DNA of 52,684 nucleotides from an uncultured Granulosicoccaceae bacterium (lineage in GTDB: Bacteria; Pseudomonadota; Gammaproteobacteria; Granulosicoccales; Granulosicoccaceae), in contig CALGKA010000044.1 of NCBI GenBank assembly GCA_937927895.1, positions 1 to 52,684 on the forward strand, read 5' to 3'. The notes under the pieces were generated by a model. It saw nothing but the letters and a program-made list of their open reading frames with translations, ran no database searches and was not told where the DNA came from. Below, piece by piece: positions 1-9,178 of this stretch (positions within the stretch are counted from its first letter, which is position 1; each line of letters opens with the position of its first letter). The position numbers and the translations under genes were made by a program.

Positions 1-147
1 AACGGTAATTAAAAGGGTGGGATCAACCGAAGTATCACCCACCAATTTACCGCCTTTTTTTATGAGAAAGTAAGTCTCATTAGTTGCTGTAATTTCCTCT
101 GGGATCAGTTCCCCACCATCCGGGCCAGCGAATGATTTTGACCTCAC
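1..147 (-). CDS. Partial CDS, first 49 codons of an unrecognised protein (runs off the window edge)
   Basis: An open frame begins at a GTG four bases after the stop of the SpoIIE-type phosphatase and stays open to the window edge. It reads V-R-S-K-S-F-A-G-P-D-G-G-E-L-I-P-E-E-I-T and onward. The tight spacing and shared strand suggest translational coupling with the phosphatase, so the product may be its substrate, kinase or antagonist partner; that is inference from position only. I recognise no domain in the 49 residues: the visible part is soluble, fairly acidic and glycine-rich near the start. The start codon is uncertain because the only purine-rich stretch overlaps the GTG closely. An alternative is that this is non-coding trailer sequence. 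Confidence 0.45.
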   Translation of the reverse strand, partial: MRSKSFAGPDGGELIPEEITATNETYFLIKKGGKLVGDTSVDPTLLITV

Positions 148-151
148 TCCG

Positions 152-1168
152 TCAACAGATCATTACCTCAACAATAGATATGTCGTCGCTCTGCGGGGAA
201 TCTTTAGTTAACGATTCAAAATGTTCTTTGATATTAATAATTCGACTAGATCCGGTCGATTTAGTGGCGACCAATGACACAAGTGTGCCCATATCAAAGA
301 CTTCATCATTAGTGCCCACCGTTTCGATTAAGCCATCAGTCACTGCGTATAGTTGATGGGGGGTGTGATACTTTTCTGTGAACAGCTGCACGTCAGTGGG
401 TTCAATTGTTTGAATTCCAAAGGGTAGTTGTTCGCTTTTAACAGTGTCTACCAGGTCGCCGTTTTCATTGCAGACCAGTATGTCTGGCAAACCTGCGTTG
501 CAGATTGTCGTGCTACCTTGATCACTCATGATGATGGCGGTGCTGCAAAAGAAACCAGCTGGCAGAAGTTGTTCCAGTCGATTATTTAACTCAATAACAA
601 TATCAATAACAGGTAAGCCGCGTTTGGCAGTAGCTTGAAAAATAGAAGCCACCGGTGCTGCTCCCATTGCGGCAGCTATTCCGTGGCCTGTCAGATCAGC
701 TAGCAGCGTGTATTTTTTTCCACAAGTGCTTTCGCATGCGATAGCCAGATCGCCGGAGAATCCAAGTAACGGCTTTTGCCAGATGCTCGCATGGGTCGGG
801 TTTTGATCAGAGACTGCGTTAATGTGGTTGAGAATTTTTAGCGCGTGACGCTCGTCGCGGCGCTGTTTGGCTTGCACTTGAACCAGTTTTCGGCTCAATA
901 GCGAGTACTTTGTGGCCCTTGATTGCTGCGTATAAAAGCACTTATAGAGTATCAGCTGCGCCACAATAATCAGCGCGAGTATTGTTAACGGTAGAGCAGC
1001 AAGAATGCCTTGTAATTGCTGATAGGCAAGCGCTGCAAGCAATGTAGTCATTGTGATAGTGACTAATACGAGTGCAGTTATGAGAATTCTATTAGTGTTT
1101 TTTTTCTTTCCCATGATTGATACAACTTTTGACCGGCTACCTACCGGCTGTGCTTCCTGGTTAAACAT
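152..1168 (-). CDS. Membrane-anchored SpoIIE/RsbU-type PP2C serine phosphatase
   Basis: The 338-residue product has two hydrophobic segments (about residues 28-49 and 54-76), a short charged linker that may be helical (about 85-115), and a C-terminal PP2C-like domain of the SpoIIE/RsbU class. Metal-binding signatures are visible: FSGD at 137-140, ADLTGHG at 157-163 and AVTDG at 275-279. In this family the domain dephosphorylates serine or threonine on anti-sigma-factor antagonists or similar STAS proteins, controlling a partner-switching cascade. No PAS, HAMP or receiver domain is present, so the sensing part is probably the membrane region. The following gene starts four bases after the stop. 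A second ATG (residue 19, at 1114) could be the true start; neither has a convincing ribosome binding site. The substrate is not identifiable from the window. Confidence 0.85.
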   Translation of the reverse strand: MFNQEAQPVGSRSKVVSIMGKKKNTNRILITALVLVTITMTTLLAALAYQQLQGILAALPLTILALIIVAQLILYKCFYTQQSRATKYSLLSRKLVQVQAKQRRDERHALKILNHINAVSDQNPTHASIWQKPLLGFSGDLAIACESTCGKKYTLLADLTGHGIAAAMGAAPVASIFQATAKRGLPVIDIVIELNNRLEQLLPAGFFCSTAIIMSDQGSTTICNAGLPDILVCNENGDLVDTVKSEQLPFGIQTIEPTDVQLFTEKYHTPHQLYAVTDGLIETVGTNDEVFDMGTLVSLVATKSTGSSRIINIKEHFESLTKDSPQSDDISIVEVMIC

Positions 1169-1267
1169 TACTTTGAGGATTTAAACAGACAAAGTTTGAT
1201 GCCATCGTAGCGGCGAAAACCCGAAATACTTAAGCAAACATTGGAATAGACGAACAACGCGTGAAGT

Positions 1268-1960
1268 CTATTCGTCTTCAGGCTCTGGTGGAGTGATTAA
1301 GTCGCTCGAACGATCATTCAGGCAGTTTGGTCCATCGTTGCGCGCATCGTTCACATAATCGCTTATTTTTCTTATATCAAATGCACCTGCAGGCAGTGGT
1401 TGCATACACTGATTGATGTGTTTTTCGTTGTCGTCATTGAGCCAGGCTTCCATATCTTCCGGCTTAATGATTACCGGCTGTCGGTTGTGAACATCTTGCA
1501 TTTGCGAGTTAGCCTCTGCGGTAATCAGGCAGCATTGGCTGTAGCCATCAGAGTGGCCCTGTATTATTGCCCCCAGTCCCATCGCGGGAGAATCCTTTAA
1601 AGTTATGTGGTTGGCGATTCTAGATTTCCCTTGCCTTTGCCATTCGTAAAAGCCGTTGATTGGGACAATGGCGCGGTAACGGCGAATCAGATTTTTAAAT
1701 GATGGCTTTTCCCAAATGGTTTCGGATCGAGCATTGAATAATGGTCGTTTAAATTGCCCCTCTTTTGCCCATGGCGGAATGAAGCCCCACTGCATGGGTT
1801 CAAGTGTGGTGGCTGTGCGGGAGACCAGTGCACCCCAGACGGCTGAAGTTGGCGAGACGTTGTACTTGGCTGTGAATCGATCTTCGGGTAATACCAAGCC
1901 AAGCTGATCCAGCAGCCACTGAATGCCCTCGTGATCAGATATGTTCATTCGACCGCACAT
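1268..1960 (-). CDS. yedK: SRAP-domain protein (YedK/HMCES-like, abasic-site DNA-protein crosslinker)
   Basis: The SRAP family protects single-stranded DNA at abasic sites by forming a thiazolidine crosslink through Cys2 after removal of the initiator Met. The start chosen here gives M-C-G-R, as the chemistry requires. An upstream in-frame TTG would add two residues and bury the cysteine, and an AGGAG lies six bases before the chosen ATG. Further family residues are visible: Asn34 in YNVSPTS, Glu106 in NGFYEWQ and His158 in MQDVHNRQP. Length (230 residues) fits the family (E. coli YedK is about 222). It stands alone, divergent from the outer-membrane protein gene. No LexA box was recognised upstream. 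Confidence 0.93.
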   Translation of the reverse strand: MCGRMNISDHEGIQWLLDQLGLVLPEDRFTAKYNVSPTSAVWGALVSRTATTLEPMQWGFIPPWAKEGQFKRPLFNARSETIWEKPSFKNLIRRYRAIVPINGFYEWQRQGKSRIANHITLKDSPAMGLGAIIQGHSDGYSQCCLITAEANSQMQDVHNRQPVIIKPEDMEAWLNDDNEKHINQCMQPLPAGAFDIRKISDYVNDARNDGPNCLNDRSSDLITPPEPEDE

Positions 1961-2166
1961 GGTCAACTCCTGCTTATTTTTATTGCAGTGTAGCTGTTTT
2001 TTTAAACTTTCTGCAGGTATGGGGTGTGGTTAATACCGGTGGGTCAGTTTTGGTTCAGTGTTAATCAATGAAAATAATCATTGTTGTAAATGTTCCTGTT
2101 AATGATCACCTCAGTTTAAAACTATTGATTGAGGTGCCGTTTCAGAAACCCACTGAGCACAATGGA

Positions 2167-2859
2167 ATGAATATGAAAATCAAAATGATAAAATCTTTGG
2201 CTTTGATGTTTTTAATAATGATCCCCGTAATAACGAGCGCTGATCACGAAATTATTGTTAAGCCTGAATCAACCGTGCAGGAAGATAGATACCGTGGGCC
2301 TTATTTGTCGCCATATTTAGCCATAGGTTATGGCGCCGGTGGTGATGTAATAGCGAGATTTACAGATCAGTACGGTGATGTAGAAAAAGTACGCAGTGGT
2401 GGTGGTTTTTTTATTGATGGTGGTTTGTTAATGGCAGTAGACCCCTATACGAACCTTCGTTTAACCGGCGGTTATGAAGTTGACTCTGCACAGCGTGGCA
2501 ATGGCGCTTCGACTTTTGATCGAATCCGTTTTGATCTCATGCTTTTACGACAGTTTGGCGCCAGTGAGCTGGGTGTCGGTCTAACCGCTCATACCGGTGT
2601 TGGCTATAGCTGCGATATTAATTCGATTTGCTCAGGTGCTGTTGAGTTTGATTCAGCTGTTGGATATACCGTTGAATACGCACTAACCACTTATGGTGGC
2701 GCATCATATGATCGTGGGCGTAATTCATTACGTGATGCGCGGATCGGCCTGCGTTTTACTGATATCGAATACCGCCCTAATTTAAATGTCGATCTAGAAT
2801 CTGATAATGGCCTGGTTGATGGAACATCATTGAGCGCGTTTATTGGCTATGCCTGGTAG
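2167..2859 (+). CDS. Predicted outer-membrane beta-barrel protein, function unknown
   Basis: The product begins with a signal peptide: basic start M-N-M-K-I-K, hydrophobic core around LALMFLIMIPVI, probable cleavage after TSA. The rest alternates short amphipathic strands with glycine and aromatic residues and ends in G-Y-A-W, the terminal aromatic typical of barrel proteins recognised by the BAM complex. The mature part is about 205 residues, which would fit an eight-stranded barrel. Two cysteines (S-C-D-I-N-S-I-C) could form a loop disulfide. The frame is open from an ATG at 2068, but that start would place about 33 residues before the signal peptide, so 2167 is preferred. I cannot assign a family; it resembles generic OmpW/OmpA-barrel-sized proteins only in architecture. 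Confidence 0.7.
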   Translation: MNMKIKMIKSLALMFLIMIPVITSADHEIIVKPESTVQEDRYRGPYLSPYLAIGYGAGGDVIARFTDQYGDVEKVRSGGGFFIDGGLLMAVDPYTNLRLTGGYEVDSAQRGNGASTFDRIRFDLMLLRQFGASELGVGLTAHTGVGYSCDINSICSGAVEFDSAVGYTVEYALTTYGGASYDRGRNSLRDARIGLRFTDIEYRPNLNVDLESDNGLVDGTSLSAFIGYAW

Positions 2860-2980
2860 TCTTGAGCGGTTATACAAGCTTTTTTCGAGCAACTTCAGAT
2901 TAAACGCTTTTGACCATATCGCTTGTAACCCGGGTACGGGCAAGTGTTAGACTGACCATTAGTTAGAAGCTTAGGTTTCA

Positions 2981-3934
2981 GTGGTGGTCAGTTCACTTCA
3001 ATACACTCAAATGAATTTAGATCGGGCTGATGCGTTGCGTCAATCACCCGAGCAGATAGCTAAGCTGTGGACTGATCCTGACTGTAGGGTCTTACCCATG
3101 CAGAAAAATACCCACCTTGTAAGCGCAGGTCTTGATCCGATTACCGCCACCCATGCCGAGCTTAATGCGTTAGGTATTGTGCGTAATTCTGGTTCCTTTC
3201 TGGGGCTGGACAATAATACCCCGTATTTCTCTATGCAGTGTAATGATGAACAAGCGCTGCAGTGGTGTGCGAGCTACAGCGACACGAGCTTTGTTGATCT
3301 AAGAATAGTAGGGCCGACGCTTGCAAATAGTATGGCGTCGATTCTCGCCTATGCTCGTGGTTTGTCTCATTGGCAGAGTAATAATAACTACTGTACTAAA
3401 TGTGGCGCTGCCAATGAACTTATCGCTGCTGGTCATACAATGAAATGTACTTCGTGTGAGAGTCTTTGTTTCCCACGTACTGATCCGGCAGTGATCATGA
3501 TGGTTGAACATACCGATAGCATGGGCCAACGTAAATGTTTGTTAGGTCGCAGTCCTGCATGGCCTACAGGGTGTTTATCTACTTTGGCCGGATTTGTTGA
3601 AACAGGTGAATCACTTGAGGCCGCGGTGATCAGAGAAGTATTCGAAGAGACTGGTATCAGAGTGGTTAATCCTACTTATGTTGTATCGCAACCTTGGCCG
3701 TTTCCGCAGTCGATAATGTTGGGCTTTATCGCGAGCGCTAAGAATACAGATATTGTGATTGATAAAAATGAACTGTCTGAAGCGCACTGGTTCAGCGCTG
3801 ATGAAGTACATCAGTTTGGTGAATGGGCTGATGAAGGCAGCGGCCCGAAGTTACCACGGCAAGATTCCATTGCCAGGCTGCTGATTAATCAATGGCTAGC
3901 CTCATTGCCTAAAACGGCTGCTGGAAAAAGGTAA
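2981..3934 (+). CDS. nudC: NAD(+) diphosphatase NudC (NADH pyrophosphatase / NAD decapping enzyme)
   Basis: NudC hydrolyses NAD(H) to nicotinamide mononucleotide and AMP and removes NAD caps from RNA. A four-cysteine zinc ribbon is visible (Cys138, 141, 156, 159). It is followed by a complete Nudix box at residues 204-226: Gly204, Glu210, REVFEE around 218-223 and Gly225. The NudC-specific SQPWPFPQS follows at 236-244 and is diagnostic for this subfamily. At 317 residues it is longer than E. coli NudC (about 257), the extra being N-terminal. The GTG at 2981 is the first start; an ATG at 3011 is a possible alternative. It is monocistronic as far as can be seen. Confidence 0.95.
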   Translation: MVVSSLQYTQMNLDRADALRQSPEQIAKLWTDPDCRVLPMQKNTHLVSAGLDPITATHAELNALGIVRNSGSFLGLDNNTPYFSMQCNDEQALQWCASYSDTSFVDLRIVGPTLANSMASILAYARGLSHWQSNNNYCTKCGAANELIAAGHTMKCTSCESLCFPRTDPAVIMMVEHTDSMGQRKCLLGRSPAWPTGCLSTLAGFVETGESLEAAVIREVFEETGIRVVNPTYVVSQPWPFPQSIMLGFIASAKNTDIVIDKNELSEAHWFSADEVHQFGEWADEGSGPKLPRQDSIARLLINQWLASLPKTAAGKR

Positions 3935-4021
3935 TAGCTGCATAGAACTCTAGAATTTTCAGAAAACGTCCTTATCTTGGTTTTGATAGAGAGCTAATTG
4001 ATACAACACGGGATTTTCCTT

Positions 4022-4687
4022 ATGGACTCACGTCACACTTCAGATAATAATCAGCGATACACCGATGCGGGCGAACAGGCGGCACGGGTGATCGGTGAAT
4101 TTATTTCAATGGCTACTGAGTTTTCCAGGAAGTTAGACGATGGTATAAATTCGGCTACAAAAGCTAAATACAGTGAGCCCGAAAACGGTGGGCACAGTGC
4201 TGCGAGTACTGAAGAAAATCATGCGCATGAACACATCGAAGAACACTTCAATGAGCAAATGCAAAAAGCGGGTGAGTATCTACGTGAACTTCGTGAAGCC
4301 GCTGGGTACACCATCGATGGTTTTGCCAAAGCGATGAATCGTGAGAATGCCTCTAGTACGGTTGAGGCGGCAGAAGCTGGTCGTGAAGTTTTCCCTCAAG
4401 AGTGGTTTGATCAAGCGGTTGCAGTATTGCAGCACAGAGATCCGTTGGAGTTTTTCGACAAACTTAGAAAATGTTATGAGCCAGCCTCAGAAGAGCCCTC
4501 TGCTTGTTCTGACAAAGTCTCAGGTGTTACGGATAAGATCACTGCAAGGCGTGAAAAGTTACATGCACTTTTTGCAAATAATCAAGACCTTGCTGATTTG
4601 ACTGATAGTCAGTTCGAAGAGCTTGCGTCATTTATGCAAGCAAATTTCGATGCCGCGCTGCAATTAGTCAGTAAAAAGAAAGGCTAG
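4022..4687 (+). CDS. Small helix-turn-helix-like protein, function unknown
   Basis: About 221 residues, highly charged and without membrane segments. A central stretch (Y-L-R-E-L-R-E-A-A-G-Y-T-I-D-G-F-A-K-A-M-N) has the spacing of an XRE-type helix-turn-helix, followed by a long helical tail ending in basic residues (V-S-K-K-K-G). The first third is low-complexity and rich in acidic and histidine residues. The DNA-binding idea comes from pattern only: the usual second half of the XRE domain (recognition helix plus W-x-x-G-x-x) is weak. The ATG at 4022 is chosen; an in-frame TTG at 3998 with a GAGAG upstream would add eight residues. It lies 40 bases before a small membrane protein on the same strand. 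Confidence 0.6.
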   Translation: MDSRHTSDNNQRYTDAGEQAARVIGEFISMATEFSRKLDDGINSATKAKYSEPENGGHSAASTEENHAHEHIEEHFNEQMQKAGEYLRELREAAGYTIDGFAKAMNRENASSTVEAAEAGREVFPQEWFDQAVAVLQHRDPLEFFDKLRKCYEPASEEPSACSDKVSGVTDKITARREKLHALFANNQDLADLTDSQFEELASFMQANFDAALQLVSKKKG

Positions 4688-4727
4688 TGCTAGAGTAAAA
4701 AGAAGCCTGGGCTAAATGGGAGGTCCT

Positions 4728-4988
4728 ATGAGCATCACTTTAGAACAGTTAACCACCTTTCTCGGCTGGTGTACTGTCATCAACAGTGTAACGCTTGCGG
4801 TGTTTACACTTGCGATGATTATGGGTAGCCAATTTATACCCCGTGTGCACAGCAAGCTGTTAAATCTACCTGAGACTGCGATAAAAGCTGAATATTTTAA
4901 ATTTCTCGCAATGTATAAATTGATTATCACGGCATTTAACCTGGTGCCATACATTGCGCTTAAAATTATGCTTACGGGTATGGGTTAA
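4728..4988 (+). CDS. Small two-helix membrane protein, DUF6868-like
   Basis: An 86-residue protein with two predicted membrane helices, around residues 10-30 and 58-82. It has the pattern I associate with DUF6868: a start resembling T-L-E-Q-L-T-T-F-L-G-W-C with I-N following, a central H-S-K-L amphipathic segment, then a second helix with N-L-V-P-Y-I-A-L. Function is unknown for that family. The start at 4728 is chosen over an ATG at 4716 because GGGAGG precedes it by four bases. It converges with the glutathione reductase gene 17 bases away. The family name is from memory and should be treated as tentative. Confidence 0.75.
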   Translation: MSITLEQLTTFLGWCTVINSVTLAVFTLAMIMGSQFIPRVHSKLLNLPETAIKAEYFKFLAMYKLIITAFNLVPYIALKIMLTGMG

Positions 4989-5005
4989 AAACGTAGCGTT
5001 ACCCG

Positions 5006-6352
5006 TTACACCAATGTAACGAGCTCTTCAGAGCTTGTAGGGTGAATCGCAACAGTGTCATCAAAATCTTTTTTCGTGGCACCCATTTTTACTGCTACTG
5101 CAAATCCTTGCAGCATTTCATCTACCCCTGCACCAATCATATGAATGCCGACAATTTTTTCTTGCGCACCAGTGCAGACTAATTTCATTGCGGTTTTTTG
5201 CGGGTGCTTGGTAAAAGCGTGGTACATCGGAGTAAACGATGCTTGATAACATTTAACATTATCGCCGAATTTCTCTCGAGCTTGTGTCTCTGTTAAACCG
5301 ACCGCACCAATAGGTGGGTGGCTAAACACCACTGACGCTATGTTGTCGTAATTCAAATGTCGATCGGTCATTCCAGCGTACAGTCGTTCGGCCAAGCGCC
5401 TTCCGGCAGCGATAGCCACTGGTGTAAGTTGTTCACGACCGGTGACATCGCCTATAGCGAAAATGTTGTCAACGTTAGTGGCTTGCCACTTATCTGTTGG
5501 TATATAGCCATTCGGATTAACTTCGACACCGGCGTTTTCAAGTGTCAGTTCAGCAGACAGTGGGCGTCGGCCGATTGCCCAAATAACTTGTTCGAAACTA
5601 CCAAGGTCGCGATTGTCTTTTGTGGTGGCTTGTATCATTGTGCCGTCTCGCTTTAGCTCTGCGAGCTCTGTGTTGTTGATGATCTTCAAGCCTTCATCGT
5701 TCATGGTTTGAGTAAGGGTGCTTGAGAGTAGATCGTCGAATTCACGCAGAAAATGCTCACGCCGAATAATGAGGCTGACATCTGCTCCAAGTGAATGCAA
5801 CATACCCGCAAGCTCGACCGCTATATAGCCTGCACCTACTACAGCTACTTTCTTTGGCATTTCTGTCAGCTCAAAAAAACCGTCTGACGTAATACCATGT
5901 TCAGCACCCGGTATGTCAGGCACTGTGGGTGTACCACCGGGTGCTAGTAGAATGCGCTCTGCGGTATAGTTTTTTTCACCGACCTTAACAGTGTGTGCGT
6001 CAACTAGTGACCCGAAGCCTTGAAGGTGCTCCACGTTTTCTTTGGCCAGGTTTTTTTCATAAATACCGTTTAGCCTTGCGATGTATTTTTCACGATCGGT
6101 GACCAGTTTATTCCAGTCAAAACCTTTCTGTTCTACATCAAATCCGTACCCTGCTACATCATTGATTGTGTGAGCGATGTGAGCCGCATTCCACATGACC
6201 TTTTTCGGTACACAGCCGCGATTCACGCAAGTCCCGCCAAGGCGGTCAAACTCTACAACCGCGCACTTGGCACCGTGCTTTGCTGCACGTCTAGCCATTG
6301 CGACACCGCCACTTCCACCGCCTATTGCAATTAAATCGTATTGGTAACTCAC
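5006..6352 (-). CDS. gor: Glutathione-disulfide reductase
   Basis: FAD- and NADPH-dependent reductase that keeps glutathione reduced in the cytoplasm. The 448-residue chain shows an N-terminal FAD-binding GGGSGG (11-16), the redox-active disulfide Cys42-x4-Cys47 in [12 protein letters not shown], a second nucleotide-binding motif GAGYIAVE, an FAD-contact GDVTG, and the C-terminal catalytic His-Pro-Thr in AIHPTSSEE from the partner subunit. The CVNRGC variant and absence of a lipoamide-dehydrogenase N-terminal extension favour glutathione reductase over other class I flavoprotein disulfide reductases. It is a single gene, divergent from ubiA. A 7-bp inverted repeat (5004-5021) covers its last codons and may help end transcription. 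Confidence 0.94.
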   Translation of the reverse strand: MSYQYDLIAIGGGSGGVAMARRAAKHGAKCAVVEFDRLGGTCVNRGCVPKKVMWNAAHIAHTINDVAGYGFDVEQKGFDWNKLVTDREKYIARLNGIYEKNLAKENVEHLQGFGSLVDAHTVKVGEKNYTAERILLAPGGTPTVPDIPGAEHGITSDGFFELTEMPKKVAVVGAGYIAVELAGMLHSLGADVSLIIRREHFLREFDDLLSSTLTQTMNDEGLKIINNTELAELKRDGTMIQATTKDNRDLGSFEQVIWAIGRRPLSAELTLENAGVEVNPNGYIPTDKWQATNVDNIFAIGDVTGREQLTPVAIAAGRRLAERLYAGMTDRHLNYDNIASVVFSHPPIGAVGLTETQAREKFGDNVKCYQASFTPMYHAFTKHPQKTAMKLVCTGAQEKIVGIHMIGAGVDEMLQGFAVAVKMGATKKDFDDTVAIHPTSSEELVTLV

Positions 6353-6490
6353 GAAAGCTCCTTGTGCTAGGTGTTTTATTTCTGCTAGCGGTTAAATAGT
6401 AGATAACGAGCGGAATAAAACCCGAACCCGGTGGGGTAGACGTTTATAATTGCGGTATCGAATGCCCGATTCAATGAAAGTATAACAACT

Positions 6491-7378
6491 ATGCCATCAA
6501 GTGATAAGAATTCACTGTTTGCAGATCGCCTTCATCACTATATACGCCTAGTGCGTGCCGATAATCCTATTGGCGCGGCATTGCTGCTGTGGCCAATGCT
6601 GTGGACTCTTTGGATTATCTCTAACGGCAGGCCAGACTGGCTTGTGCTTATTGTTTTTGTTGTTGGAACCTTCCTCATGAGATCGGCAGGCTGTGCCATC
6701 AATGATTTTGCAGACCGACACATAGACGGCTCTGTGGAGCGCTCTAAAAACCGACCGATTGTGTCAGGTGCGGTAACTCCTAAAGAGGCGTTGATGGTGG
6801 CAGCAGGGTTATCTATTATTTCATTTTTTTTGGTTTTGACCATGAATCGTTTAACCATTGCGCTTTCGTTTGTGGCGGTAGGTTTGGCTTTTTTATATCC
6901 GTTTACTAAGCGCTTTACCCATTGGCCGCAATTATTTCTGGGTTTAGCATTTGGATGGGCTGTGCCGATGGTCAGTGCCGCAGAACTAGGTGTGGTTACG
7001 CCTGTCGCCTGGGCATTGTATATTGTTGCTATCATGTGGGCGCTAGCTTATGACACCATCTATGCCATGGTGGATCGCCCGGACGATCTAAAACTTGGTG
7101 TCAAATCAACGGCTATTCTGTTTGCTGAGCGTGATGTGACAATTGTTATGTTGTTGCAGTTTATTGTACTTGGTTCAGTTGCCACTATTGGCCTTAAAAA
7201 TGGATTGAGTTTGTTTTTTATTGCTGGTTTGTTAGTAGCCCTTGCTGTTTTGGTGCGTCAATGGCAGTTGATTAAGACCCGTGAGCCCGCACCTTGTTTT
7301 AGAGCATTTAGGTTAAACAATCATATGGGTGGGTTTATTTTTTTAGGTATGTTTCTCGACATGCTTATTAGCCCGTAA
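6491..7378 (+). CDS. ubiA: 4-hydroxybenzoate polyprenyltransferase
   Basis: Integral membrane prenyltransferase that attaches the polyprenyl chain to 4-hydroxybenzoate in ubiquinone synthesis. The first aspartate-rich motif is seen as N-D-F-A-D-R-H-I-D, followed by the conserved R-S-K-N-R-P. The second motif is Y-D-T-I-Y-A-M-V-D-R-P-D-D. The N-terminal R-A-D-N-P-I-G is typical. About eight to nine hydrophobic segments cover the rest of the 295 residues, the normal family length. Chorismate lyase (ubiC), often next door, is not in the window. The isoprenoid chain donor pathway is represented by ispB at 35697. Two GTPase genes follow 27 bases downstream on the same strand and may be co-transcribed. 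Confidence 0.95.
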   Translation: MPSSDKNSLFADRLHHYIRLVRADNPIGAALLLWPMLWTLWIISNGRPDWLVLIVFVVGTFLMRSAGCAINDFADRHIDGSVERSKNRPIVSGAVTPKEALMVAAGLSIISFFLVLTMNRLTIALSFVAVGLAFLYPFTKRFTHWPQLFLGLAFGWAVPMVSAAELGVVTPVAWALYIVAIMWALAYDTIYAMVDRPDDLKLGVKSTAILFAERDVTIVMLLQFIVLGSVATIGLKNGLSLFFIAGLLVALAVLVRQWQLIKTREPAPCFRAFRLNNHMGGFIFLGMFLDMLISP

Positions 7379-7405
7379 ATTAGATTAGGGTGAATTAAAA
7401 AAGCT

Positions 7406-9178
7406 GTGCAAGAATTTATAAATCAATTAATTCAGCGCCATGAAGTGTTGCTTGACAATCCACTGAGCGCAAACGAGGAAGCTGAATACAAACATTCACT
7501 GACAACGCTTGCGATAGCACAAGCGTCGCTTGCCAAGCTCTCTTTGGGTAAGAGCGTCGCCGGGCAGACAGGTGGTACTACCGACTACCCTTTGCAGGTG
7601 GTGGTGGTTGGCCCGACCCAAGTAGGCAAGAGTGCAGTCGTTAATCTATTGCTGCAGCAATCACTTGCAGAATCAAGTGCTCAAGCAGGCTTTACCGTAC
7701 ATTGCCAGGGCTTCCATGTAGTCAGTGAAATAACCAACACTTATCAGCAGCCTGATCACTGGGCCACACAGTTTTTCGGTGGCTTGAGTCGCTCTGAGCA
7801 GCATGCTCTCGATAGACAGGCGTTAGCTGAGTACTCCCTACAAGAGGTAATGCAACCCAACGCAACTTTTCAAAATACCGTTGTATGGGACACCCCCGAT
7901 TTTGACTCTGTAAATTCGTTTGATTACCGAGCGCCGTTATTAAAGGCAATAGCACTGGCCGATTTGCTCGTGTTTGTTGTCAGTAAAGAAAAGTACGCTG
8001 ATAAAACAGTTTGGAATATGCTCGAGTCACTCATTGCGCGCTCAATACCGATAGTGTTGGTAATGAACAAAGTACCGCTTGCACCACGTGAAGAACTTAA
8101 AGCATCACTTGAAAAAAAATATCAAACAGCAATGCCCACATCTGATCTACCACCGATATCGTTTATAGATGAATATCCAAATAACTTAGCTGACGCTGCC
8201 GCAAGCGAAGAGCTCGTGCAATTACGTCAACTGGTTACACTTCATTTGGGTCGTCGTGAGCCTGCACAACTTAAAGACGACACGCTCGATTATTTACGAT
8301 CACATTGGTCTAGCTGGACTGCAGGTATAAGCGCGGAGCATACTTTGCAACGTGAATACAGCGCCATGGTTGATATGGTGGTGGATAGAAGCATGGATCG
8401 CTATCGCGCTGAATATATCCATAGTGATCGGCACAAAGAAGTGATTCAGCTAGCTTTGTCTGAGCTGCTGGTGCTGCTCGAACTACCAGGCCTTGCTAAG
8501 CCGTTGAGCAAGATCCGTAGTGCTGTTACTTGGCCTGTGCGCACATTGATAGCAAAAACAAAAGCGCCATCGCATGTCTTAAAAGATGACAGAAATGAAG
8601 AGCGTCGTCTGCTTGATGAACTTAGCAAACATACAATTGCCTCGTTAAATGCAGCACTAGCGGCCCGCGAAGTAAGCGCCTCGGGTGCGGGATGGCGTAA
8701 ACTGCGAACCCATATTGAGCTCACAGAAACTGAAATCAATAGCTTGTACGGTAAAAGTCTAGATAATTATCAGACGATGTTACAAGTTGAAATTGATCGC
8801 GCGGCTCAATCGCTCTATCAAAATCTACAGGAGCAACCGGCTACACTAAATAGCTTGCGTGCCGCGAGGGTCACCGCTGATGCTGCGGCAGTCGTGTTGG
8901 CGGTAAAGTCGGGTGGGCTTGGTGCCATCGATTTAGTATTAGCCCCAGCAATGCTTTCACTTACTACCATGTTAACCGAAGGTGCTTTAGGTCAGTACAT
9001 GCAAAGAATACAAAAGCAATTAACAGCGTATCAAGAAAAGGAAGTGCAATCAGTTTTACACAGAAAAGTACGGAAACCATTGCTTGAGATCGGGCTTAAA
9101 CTTGCAGACCCGAAAGTTCATCTTTCAGAAGAGGAACTGAAGCGCGCCACCGCCTTATTGGAAGCAGGTAATGTCTGA
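7406..9178 (+). CDS. Large dynamin-like GTPase, first of a tandem pair
   Basis: A 590-residue protein with an N-terminal G domain and a long helical C-terminal part. G1/Walker A is GPTQVGKS at 69-76; the G3 position is W-D-T-P-D-F-D-S at 161-168, where canonical GTPases have DxxG; the G4 candidate is V-M-N-K-V-P at 219-224. After the G domain (to about 280) comes a helical region with basic patches, and a weakly hydrophobic stretch near 490-525 that may be membrane-associated. The architecture resembles bacterial dynamin-related or EngA-unrelated large GTPases, but I cannot place it in a named family. The start is GTG with poor spacing signals. Its stop overlaps the next GTPase start by 8 bases, pointing to coupled translation and a heteromeric pair. 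Confidence 0.82.
   Translation: MQEFINQLIQRHEVLLDNPLSANEEAEYKHSLTTLAIAQASLAKLSLGKSVAGQTGGTTDYPLQVVVVGPTQVGKSAVVNLLLQQSLAESSAQAGFTVHCQGFHVVSEITNTYQQPDHWATQFFGGLSRSEQHALDRQALAEYSLQEVMQPNATFQNTVVWDTPDFDSVNSFDYRAPLLKAIALADLLVFVVSKEKYADKTVWNMLESLIARSIPIVLVMNKVPLAPREELKASLEKKYQTAMPTSDLPPISFIDEYPNNLADAAASEELVQLRQLVTLHLGRREPAQLKDDTLDYLRSHWSSWTAGISAEHTLQREYSAMVDMVVDRSMDRYRAEYIHSDRHKEVIQLALSELLVLLELPGLAKPLSKIRSAVTWPVRTLIAKTKAPSHVLKDDRNEERRLLDELSKHTIASLNAALAAREVSASGAGWRKLRTHIELTETEINSLYGKSLDNYQTMLQVEIDRAAQSLYQNLQEQPATLNSLRAARVTADAAAVVLAVKSGGLGAIDLVLAPAMLSLTTMLTEGALGQYMQRIQKQLTAYQEKEVQSVLHRKVRKPLLEIGLKLADPKVHLSEEELKRATALLEAGNV

Noticed and set aside
5004..5021. CGTTACA/TGTAACG stem at the end of gor as a terminator
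   Set aside because: Stem of 7 bp with no U-tract on either strand; noted only in the gor entry.
6445..6450. TATAAT upstream of ubiA as a promoter
   Set aside because: No acceptable -35 at the right distance, so not listed as a feature.
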